From positions 1-36,134 of the forward strand of contig JAKPEO010000126.1 in the NCBI GenBank assembly GCA_029551925.1: a stretch of 36,134 bases of DNA, written 5' to 3'. This document shows, in pieces, positions 27,718 to 35,000 of this stretch. The stretch comes from a bacterium. Its GTDB lineage: Bacteria; JAGOBX01. The notes beneath the pieces are model-generated. The model searched no databases. It saw only the letters and a program-made list of their open reading frames with translations, and was not told the DNA's origin. The translations under genes and the position numbers were made by a program. Position 1 is the first letter of the stretch. Each line of letters begins with the position of its first letter.

Positions 27718-27722
27718 AATTC

Positions 27723-27750
27723 TAAACTCTTGATTTATATTGAGAGTTTA
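27723..27750 (+). terminator. Stem-loop after the exported-protein gene
   Basis: TAAACTCT (27723-27730) pairs perfectly with AGAGTTTA (27743-27750) across a 12-nt loop, directly after the stop codon at 27715-27717. No long T-run follows, so it may only partly terminate transcription before pta. Confidence 0.5.
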
Positions 27751-27786
27751 AACGATTTAATAAAATAAAAAATGGAGGTAAAAAAA

Positions 27787-28800
27787 ATGAATTTTTTAGA
27801 AAGCGTAATAGAAAAAATTAACGGCAAAATTGCAAAAACAGGTATAAAAAAAAGTTTGGTGTTGCCTGAAAGCACAGATATCCGCACATTAAAAGCAATA
27901 TCTATATTAAGTAAAAAAGATTGGCTTAATAAAATATACACAATCGGCAGCGCAGAAGCAATTAGAAAATTAGAAAAAGAAAATAATATAGATTTGTCAA
28001 AAGTAGAAATAATAGACATAGAAACTTCAAAGGATTCAGAAAAATATGCTGAGATATTTTATGAACTGCGCAAAGCAAAAGGTATGACAAAAGAAGAAGC
28101 GCAGAAAACTCTTAAAAATCCGCTGTATTACGGCGCAATGATGCTTAAAGAGAATGTTGTTGATGGTATGGTTGCAGGCGCAATAAATACTACCGGCGAT
28201 GTTTTAAAAAGTGCAATATTGACAGTAAAAACAGCGCCCGGAATAAGCAAAGTATCGAGTTGCTTTGCTATGCTGACTAATAAAAAAGAATATGGATTAG
28301 ATGGAAAATTTGTATTTGCTGATTGCGCAGTAATACCAGATCCTGATTCTGAAACTCTTGTAGATATAGCGATTTCATCAGCGCGCACATTTCAAGCGCT
28401 GTTTGATGCAAAACCGATAATAGCATTTTTATCGTTTTCAACGAAAGGCAGCGCAAAGCATCCGATGGTAGATAAAGTGCAGGCGGCAGTAAAATTAGCG
28501 CAAGAAAAATATCCTGATTATGAGATAGACGGAGAACTGCAATTAGATGCGGCAATTGTAACCTCTGTAGGCGCGCAAAAAGCGCCAGGCAGCAAAGTCG
28601 CAGGACGCGCTAATGTTTTAGTATTTCCAGATTTAAACGCTGCGAATATTGGTTATAAATTAGTTCAGCGATTAGCAGGAGCAGAAGCCTTTGGCCCTAT
28701 TATTCAGGGCTTGGCAAAGCCTGTCAATGATTTATCGCGCGGCTGCTCTGTTGATGATATTGTCAATGTCGCTGCTATAACAACTTTGAATTCATATTGA
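27787..28800 (+). CDS. pta: Phosphate acetyltransferase
   Basis: Pta interconverts acetyl-CoA and acetyl phosphate, and with acetate kinase yields ATP or activates acetate. The 337-residue protein matches the short class I Pta: LVLPESTDIRTLKA near the N-terminus, NPLYYGAMMLKENVVDGMVAGAI split across the active-site region, then TKGSAKHPMVDKVQ and GRANVLVFPDLNAANIGYKL. I start at ATG 27787, not the in-frame ATG at 27772, because the sequence GGAGG at 27774-27778 is the RBS. No acetate kinase gene is visible in the window. Confidence 0.95.
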   Translation: MNFLESVIEKINGKIAKTGIKKSLVLPESTDIRTLKAISILSKKDWLNKIYTIGSAEAIRKLEKENNIDLSKVEIIDIETSKDSEKYAEIFYELRKAKGMTKEEAQKTLKNPLYYGAMMLKENVVDGMVAGAINTTGDVLKSAILTVKTAPGISKVSSCFAMLTNKKEYGLDGKFVFADCAVIPDPDSETLVDIAISSARTFQALFDAKPIIAFLSFSTKGSAKHPMVDKVQAAVKLAQEKYPDYEIDGELQLDAAIVTSVGAQKAPGSKVAGRANVLVFPDLNAANIGYKLVQRLAGAEAFGPIIQGLAKPVNDLSRGCSVDDIVNVAAITTLNSY

Positions 28801-28801
28801 T

Positions 28802-28840
28802 AAAAAAGAGGTCAGACGTCTCTAAAGTCTCTTTTTTTTT
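28802..28840 (+). terminator. Intrinsic terminator after pta
   Basis: AAAAAAGAG (28802-28810) pairs with CTCTTTTTT (28829-28837) and runs into a T-tract. The 18-nt loop contains the small palindrome AGACGTCT. It lies directly after the stop codon and marks the end of the core block. Confidence 0.7.
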
Positions 28841-29171
28841 ATTTTTGAAAAATAAAAAATTAATGATTAAAACAAAATTAGAGTTGATAGTCTAATAATT
28901 GAAATTTTTTTATATAGATTTTTATTTTTATCTTTTTTCAATATAAGATTATGGTTTAAGATTTTATCATAAAGTTATAATAAAAGTTATAAAAAAACAT
29001 TTGTGCATTTGTGCAAGTATGGCACATATATAGTATGCTACATATATGGATGCAACTTTCATTTAACGAAAGTTAAACAATTATTTTTACGTCCTGGGGG
29101 CTTTTTATGGACTTAAAAACAAAAAGATTTATAATAATAATGATAAATCTTAATTTTATTTGGAAGTTAAT
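28841..29171. other. Intergenic region with small repeats upstream of the methyltransferase
   Basis: This stretch of about 330 nt holds no gene that I can support. It contains an 8-nt tandem repeat ATTTGTGC (28999-29014), an inverted repeat CATATAT/ATATATG (29025-29031 and 29042-29048) and a perfect hairpin AACTTTC/GAAAGTT with a 7-nt loop (29054-29074). These lie 100-170 nt before the methyltransferase start and are candidates for its control region. No well-spaced sigma70 promoter was found. Confidence 0.5.
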
Positions 29172-30323
29172 ATGAAAAACAACAAAATCACTTTATTTGA
29201 TTTCAATACGGAATTTGATAAAAAAACTAATTGGAAAAGAGAATCTATTATTAATAAAAATATGTTCTTGGAAGTTTTATCTAAAATCGAAGAACTAAAT
29301 GAAAATAACAAAATAAGATTTGAAACACTAAAAGTTATTGAAATTATCAAAAATCCAGTAAAGGATAATTTTGGATTATTAAATATTTATTCTAATGGCG
29401 ATACTGTTAAAGTAAATAAAGATGTACTTTTAGAAGATTTAAATCAAATAGCAGATTCTCAAACTATCGATAGAGCGAAATATTATATTAGACGACTCAA
29501 AAAAAGTTTAACTGAAATCAAAACGAGTAAGATTAATGATTTAAACTTAAATCGTTGGAAAGAGTATGATGATATCTTAACTGAAAGTTTATGGATTTTA
29601 GATAAAAGAGATAAATCAGGTGCCCACAACGCCAACTATTGGGGTAATTTTATACCACAAATTCCAAATCAATTCTTAAGAAGATATACTAAACAAGGTG
29701 ATTGGATTTTAGACCCTTTTTTGGGAAGTGGGACTACCTTGATTGAATGTAAAAGATTAGGTAGAAATGGAATTGGGGTAGAGTTGTCGCCAGAAGTAGT
29801 AACTATAGCAAAAAAAAACATAGATTCTGAAGAGAATAAATTTAACATTAAAACCGAAGTTATTAATGCGGATAGCACAGAATTGGATTTTAAACAGGAA
29901 TTAGAAAAGAGAAATATCAAATCAGTTCAATTCTTAATAATGCACCCACCATATTGGGATATTATAAAATTCAGTAAAAATAGTAGAGATTTATCAAATG
30001 CAAAAAGCATAGAAGAATTTCTAAATTTATTTGGTAAGGTTGTTGATAACACCTATGATGTTTTAGATGAGGGAAGATATTTTGCTGTAGTCATTGGGGA
30101 TAAATATTCACAAGGTGAATGGATCCCTTTAGCATTTTACACTATGAATGAAGTTTTAAAACGAGGGAAATATATTTTAAAATCTATAATTGTCAAGAAT
30201 TTTGAGGGAACAAAAGGAAAAATTAATCAAAAAAAATTATGGAGGTATAGGGCACTAGTTGGAGGATTTTATATTTTCAAACACGAATACATCTTTTTAT
30301 TTAAGAAGGAGGGAAAAAAATGA
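29172..30323 (+). CDS. DNA methyltransferase (N4-cytosine/N6-adenine), modification half of a restriction system
   Basis: The 383-residue protein is an amino-methyltransferase of the N6_N4_Mtase family. Motif X region (NYWGNFIPQIPNQFLRRYT, 155-173) leads into motif I DPFLGSGTT (181-189) and a GVELSPE ribose-binding segment. Motif IV is HPPYW (258-262), where SPPYW or DPPYW is usual. The first 150 residues are an extra helical domain that may recognise DNA. I start at ATG 29172 because GGAAG lies just upstream; a TTG at 29160 is in frame but has no RBS. Its TGA overlaps the ATG of the endonuclease gene (ATGA), as expected for a coupled modification-restriction pair. Confidence 0.87.
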   Translation: MKNNKITLFDFNTEFDKKTNWKRESIINKNMFLEVLSKIEELNENNKIRFETLKVIEIIKNPVKDNFGLLNIYSNGDTVKVNKDVLLEDLNQIADSQTIDRAKYYIRRLKKSLTEIKTSKINDLNLNRWKEYDDILTESLWILDKRDKSGAHNANYWGNFIPQIPNQFLRRYTKQGDWILDPFLGSGTTLIECKRLGRNGIGVELSPEVVTIAKKNIDSEENKFNIKTEVINADSTELDFKQELEKRNIKSVQFLIMHPPYWDIIKFSKNSRDLSNAKSIEEFLNLFGKVVDNTYDVLDEGRYFAVVIGDKYSQGEWIPLAFYTMNEVLKRGKYILKSIIVKNFEGTKGKINQKKLWRYRALVGGFYIFKHEYIFLFKKEGKK

Positions 30324-31474
30324 CCACACATGTTTTTATTGTAGATACGACTACATTCAAGTATCATTTAGAATATCTTTTTGCAGGAACAGGTGCAAAG
30401 GATCACGTTATTGATTTTAATAACAAAGCAACCACCAAATTAAAACATACAACCGAAAATAATTTGGTTGGAATGATTGCAGACTCTCAAAGAATCAGAA
30501 TGGGTGATTTTATTATTTTTTATTTGCAACAAAATTATTCTACAAAAGTTTTGGAAGGTAAGTTTTATGGTATTTTTAAAGCGAAAGAAGATTTATCTTT
30601 TTTGGACAATAATGATACTAAACAATTCTTAAAAAAAGAACTTAAAAAGTCTTTAACATTTAGGACAATGCTTGAACCTTTTGAGGTTTATCCAAAAGGT
30701 GTTACAGAATGGGAGGCATTAGACGAAATAAAACATATTCAATCGCCCAATCAAATGCTTTGGAGTTTAATTTATAGAAAATTAAAAGGTAATCGAGGAA
30801 ATACTATGATTACAATTTATGAAAGTGAAAGACTTTTTAAATTATTAAAAGATAAAAATAATAGACAAAAGCTTTCAGGACAAAATTTTACTTTTGACCT
30901 CTGTACCCAAGAAATAAAAGGGGACAATACTTCCCATAATTACACCGGAAGAAAAAATAAAATAAATATTCTTCCAAGATTGATTGAAAAATGTAAATCT
31001 AAAAAAGCGTTTGAAATTCATTTGCAGACGTATATTGTTCAAAATATTGGTAGAGGTATTAATAATGAATTGGATAAATGTTTACTTAATGGCTTAGATA
31101 TTGAATGGTTGGGAAATGAAGTTTCTTGTGGCGTAGGAATGCAGAGAATAGACATAATGCTTTCTTTGGTTAAGGAAAACATTAGGATTGTTTTGCCTAT
31201 TGAACTAAAATCTGTTGAAGCAACCAAAGATAATGTTATTCAAATTCAAAGGCATGTTGATTGGTTAGAACAATATTATATTCCTAATAGAATAAGTGAT
31301 ATTCAACCTGTTTTAATTTCTAAAAAAATAGACGATAAGAATTCAGAAAATTATAATAATATTATAGTTAGCTTCAAACAATTTAATAAAAAGAATTGTA
31401 GATGTATGCCCTTAAAATATATTGAATTTGAATTATCAAATAATAATCTGATATTTAAAGAAATAAATTATTAG
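30320..31474 (+). CDS. Putative restriction endonuclease: EVE-like N-terminus plus PD-(D/E)XK nuclease
   Basis: The 384-residue protein has two parts. The N-terminal 1-165 contains MGDFIIFYLQQ and EGKFYGIFKAKE, a pattern resembling EVE/PUA-like base-reading domains. The C-terminal part carries a nuclease core like that of NucS/DUF91 enzymes: helix with E232, D278 (QRIDIML), E295-L-K297 (IELKS) and QIQRHVDWLEQYY (308-320). It starts inside the last codon of the methyltransferase, with GGAGGG upstream, so the two are co-translated. It is predicted to cleave DNA lacking, or bearing, a particular modification. The EVE assignment is by eye and less certain than the nuclease motifs. Confidence 0.75.
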   Translation: MTTHVFIVDTTTFKYHLEYLFAGTGAKDHVIDFNNKATTKLKHTTENNLVGMIADSQRIRMGDFIIFYLQQNYSTKVLEGKFYGIFKAKEDLSFLDNNDTKQFLKKELKKSLTFRTMLEPFEVYPKGVTEWEALDEIKHIQSPNQMLWSLIYRKLKGNRGNTMITIYESERLFKLLKDKNNRQKLSGQNFTFDLCTQEIKGDNTSHNYTGRKNKINILPRLIEKCKSKKAFEIHLQTYIVQNIGRGINNELDKCLLNGLDIEWLGNEVSCGVGMQRIDIMLSLVKENIRIVLPIELKSVEATKDNVIQIQRHVDWLEQYYIPNRISDIQPVLISKKIDDKNSENYNNIIVSFKQFNKKNCRCMPLKYIEFELSNNNLIFKEINY

Positions 31475-31710
31475 AGCCCGCCCTTACGGAGGATGGATGA
31501 CTAATAATAAGAAAAAACTACGGCAACAACATAATTTACGGTTAGTTTTCGAACTCTGCGGAAGCCTAACGCTTCCTTGCCATGTTGCACTTTCGCCTGA
31601 AGGCTCGGCGCACACAGAACAGCGGCTATACGCCATTAAAACGGCACATAGACGCAGATGTTATGTGCAAAAAATTAGCTATTCTGATAAGGTGATTTGA
31701 GTTTTAAATA
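31475..31710. other. GC-rich structured non-coding islet (attC-like or transferred fragment)
   Basis: Positions 31551-31650 are 54% G+C by direct count, far above the flanking sequence. The islet holds GGAAGC/GCTTCC with a 5-nt loop (31560-31576), GCCT/AGGC in a CGCC...GGCG context (about 31595-31611), and GCACATA/TATGTGC with an 11-nt loop (31644-31668). The right end (GTTATGTGC) and a GCCTAAC element recall integron attC sites, but the two do not form a matching R''/R' pair. A 67-codon frame across it shows no protein-like features. I treat it as non-coding. Confidence 0.45.
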
Positions 31711-32013
31711 ATGAGGAAAAATATCTTTATTCAAAGGTATAATCATAATTTTTTATCTAATGGTGGTATAATTTGTCACGCAGTTAGAATGACAAAAGTA
31801 GATAAAGGCGAATGGGACAAGTCAAAAGGCGTTAATGAAAATCATGAATTTAATCTTTCATGGCTTTACTGATGCCAAAGGTTACTAAAACCTAATGGCA
31901 CTATTTGTGTATTAGGTGCTGATCATGCTATACACTTAATTATTAAAGAAATGTGAAAACTAAATAACTTTAAGCAAATGAAAACAGTACGGACTATATC
32001 AGTAAAAAGGTTA
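31711..32013 (+). pseudogene. Remnant of a second DNA methyltransferase
   Basis: Reading from ATG 31711 gives FLSNGG, then KVDKGEWDKSKGV, NHEFNLSWL and CQRLLKPNGTI, a run typical of the region after motif IV in DPPYFLSNGG-type amino-methyltransferases. The catalytic DPPY is gone (YNHNFLSNGG). Two in-frame TGA codons interrupt it (31870-31872 and 31954-31956). Downstream similarity fades by about 32013. No motif I region is visible. It is a decayed internal fragment lying between the GC-rich islet and the next restriction gene. An earlier modification gene was probably displaced here. Confidence 0.75.
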
Positions 32014-32084
32014 AAAACATATATTGAAAATAAAAAAAATAATCTTATTCTTTTAAAGATTTTATTATAAAATAGGTGTAAAAT

Positions 32085-35000
32085 ATGGACAGACAAACAT
32101 TAAAGCAAATCATCGTAAATACATTCGAGAGTAAGTTTGATGAAAAAAACTACAAAAAATTTCTCAAAAATTTATTAAAATTCTTTGATGAAAAAAACAC
32201 TTTCAGTTATGTAGGGCAGTTTATCCCCGATGCATACAAAGATAAAATAAGTTCTTTTGAACGCATTGGTAAATACACCTACGATGACAAAGAAATAGAT
32301 CTTTTGATAGTAAATATAAAAAAAGAAAGCAAATTAGAACGGGCTCGCACATCTCAAAGAAATTTTATTTCTTGGTATTTAAAGGGGTCAAGGGGAGGCA
32401 AGCTTAAAGATGCGGCACTTGTGGCTTTTGTCTCACCTGAGAGCGATGACTGGCGGTTTTCGCTTGTGAAAATGGAATATAAGTTTGAGCAAACAACTAC
32501 TGGAAAAATTAAGGTGAAAGAAGATTTTACCCCTGCAAAGCGTTGGTCATTTTGGGTTGGGCCAAACGAGAGTTCGCATACAGCACAATCGCGTTTTTTG
32601 CCTATCCTAGAAAACGATGATTTTAAACCTACTCTTGATGATCTTGAAAATGCTTTTAATGTTGAGATAGTAACAAAAGAGTTTTTTGAAAAGTATAGAG
32701 ACCTTTTTATAAAAACAAAACAACAACTTGATAAGATTGTAAAAAAAGATGAAAAAATAAAAAAAGAGTTTACAATAAAAAAAATTAACACCGTTGATTT
32801 TGCCAAAAAACTTCTTGGTCAAATCACTTTTCTTTATTTTCTTCAAAAAAAAGGATGGTTTGGAGTTGAGAAAGGAAAAAATTGGGGAACAGGTCCAAAA
32901 GATTTTATACGCCAATTATTCAATAAAAAGTATGGTAAATATACCAACTTCTTCAATGATATCCTTGAACCTTTGTTTTACGAAGCATTAAGAACCGACA
33001 GAAGCCCAGCAGATCATTTCTATAGTCGATTTAACTGTAAAATACCATTTCTAAACGGAGGTCTTTTTGACCCAATAAATAATTACGACTGGGTTAATAC
33101 TGAAATATTGCTATCAAATGATCTATTTTCAAATGAAAATAAAACAAAAGAAGGAGATATAGGAGATGGAATTTTAGATATATTTGATCGATATAATTTC
33201 ACTGTTAATGAAGAAGAGCCATTAGAAAAAGAGGTAGCACTTGACCCTGAACTGCTTGGTAAAATTTACGAAAAACTTAATGCTATCAGGCAAGACAATT
33301 TTGATGAATACTTAAAAGTTATCTCATCTGGCAACAAAGGCGAAGAAAATAAATTCAACAAAGAGTATGGTGTTTATTATACTCCGAGAGAGATAGTGCA
33401 CTATATGTGTCAGGAAAGTATAATCAACTTTTTAGCAACAGAACTTAATAGTAAAGTGAGACAAGACGACTTGGAAGAATTTGTTTTATATGCTGATCTA
33501 ATATACGAACATGAAAAAACCGCTTTACAAAAGAGCGAAGCAATAAATAGAGGTGAGATAAAAGGGACTAAATACGAACATAAGATACCGCAAAGCATTA
33601 GAGAACACTCAAAAGAGATAGATAAGTTACTGGCAAATATTAAAATATGTGACCCCGCAATAGGCTCTGGTGCTTTCCCTATAGGGATGCTTCAGGAAAT
33701 TGTAAAACTAAGAAGGTTGCTTTCTATATATTGTAATACAGGCATTCCTGCCTGTAAATTTGAAAATTCACACGCTGATGAAGTCCATATCACCCATCGC
33801 AACTTGCCTCACTGGACAAAAAAAGGTTCAATTTACTGGGTTACTTTTAGACTTGCAGACTCTTTACCACAGGAGAAACTTGAAATATGGAAAAGTGAGC
33901 GTGATGAATGGTTGAAAAAACATCCACAACCATGGAATGATGAAGAGTGGCAAGAGTTCAATAAAAATTTTTTGGGACGATTAGAAAACTGGTTAGACTC
34001 AGGGTATGGTTCTTGTGTTTTATCTATACCAGAGATTAGGGAAAAGGTAAAAGAATGCATTATGAAATATGATGGCGTTCGTCTAAAGATACATGCAGTT
34101 GTTATTATGCCCAATCATGTTCACTTACTAATTGAACCTCTTATGAAATATTCTTTATCAGAAATTCTGAAAGGTATAAAAGGTGCAAGCGCCAATGAGG
34201 TTAATAAAATTTTAGGCACTACAGGAAAGAAAGTTTGGATGGAAGAATCATATGACCATATTGTTCGTAGTGAAAAAGAGTATTTTCATTTTATCAATTA
34301 TATTAAGGAAAATCCAACTAAAGCCCATTTGACAGTGGATAATTACTGGCTCTATGTGGCACAGGTATTCTTGCTTGTGGATAATAAAGATACACAGACA
34401 GGAATGTCTGTGCTACATTCTGCTGATACACAGACAAGAATGTCTGTGCTACTTCCTCCTGATTCACAGACAGGAATGTCTGTGCTACATTCTTCATACG
34501 ATTTAAAACGCCATTGTATTGAAAATTCTTTGTATGGAGTGGATATTGATAGCGGAGCAGTTGAGGTATGCAAACTCAGATTTTGGCTATCTATGATTGT
34601 GGATGAAGAAGATTTTAAAACCATAAAACCACTGCCAAACCTCGATTATAAAGTGGTTTGTGGTGATTCGCTCCTGGGAGTAGAAAAAGATTTATTTAAC
34701 AATCAAGCTTTTGAAAAACTTGAAAAATTAAAACCGCAATATTTTAACGAAACTAATCCAAACAATAAACAAAAATTAAAAAAAGAAATTGACAAAATAA
34801 TTGATGAAATAACCAACGGACACAATGAGTTTGATTTTGAGGTCTACTTTTCGGAGGTGTTTCATCAGAAAGGTGGCTTTGATGTAGTCATTGCCAATCC
34901 GCCGTATGTTCAATTACAAAAGAGCAGTGGAAGATTTGCTAATTTGTATCAAAACAAAGGATTTAGTGTATTTGATCGTATGGGTGATATCTATTGTCTT

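Larger units (their letters stand above)
33737..34490 (+). mobile_element. REP-associated Y1 transposase (RAYT) element inserted in frame
   Basis: The inserted reading frame encodes a RAYT-type single-strand transposase of the IS200/IS605-like Y1 (HUH) superfamily. Visible signatures are HITHRNLPHW (host residues 568-577), WVTFRLADSLPQ, the HUH pair H678/H680 in MPNHVHLL, and catalytic Y739 in YIKENPTKA. It is bounded by a REP-like hairpin at the left (33737-33756) and three in opposite orientation at the right (34393-34484). There is no in-frame ATG or GTG between the left hairpin and the first conserved residues, and no stop before the host frame resumes near residue 804. The transposase can therefore only be made as part of the fusion, unless translation starts at a TTG. 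Confidence 0.85.

Noticed and set aside
27772-27786. Upstream ATG for pta
   Set aside because: That ATG is part of the GGAGG ribosome-binding site. The ATG at 27787 has correct spacing.
29021-29039. Sigma54 promoter suggested by TGGCAC before the methyltransferase
   Set aside because: The next GC is 14 nt after the GG, not the required 10, so the -24/-12 spacing is wrong.
31497-31700. 67-residue frame in the GC-rich islet
   Set aside because: Composition is cysteine/arginine-rich without domain or periodicity, it overlaps several hairpins, and its base composition is unlike any neighbour. Non-coding is the simpler reading.
31711-32013. TGA recoding as tryptophan (alternative genetic code) to rescue the methyltransferase fragment
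   Set aside because: TGA ends several intact genes here (cheW, pta, the island methyltransferase), and the two TGA positions do not correspond to family tryptophans. The DPPY motif is also missing, so it is a pseudogene.
32354-32915. Minus-strand frames of 100-150 codons
   Set aside because: They lie opposite the well-supported restriction enzyme frame and show low-complexity Phe/Ser/Leu-rich composition typical of antisense shadows of AT-rich genes.
34393-34484. CRISPR array from three regularly spaced repeats
   Set aside because: The 20-nt units are self-complementary hairpins, the 16-nt spacers are near-identical to one another, and the array is inside a coding frame next to a RAYT. REP repeats explain it.
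34352-34624. Minus-strand frame with repeated STDIPVCVS peptides
   Set aside because: It is the antisense reading of the REP-like hairpins inside the restriction enzyme gene. No start signal or protein features are seen.
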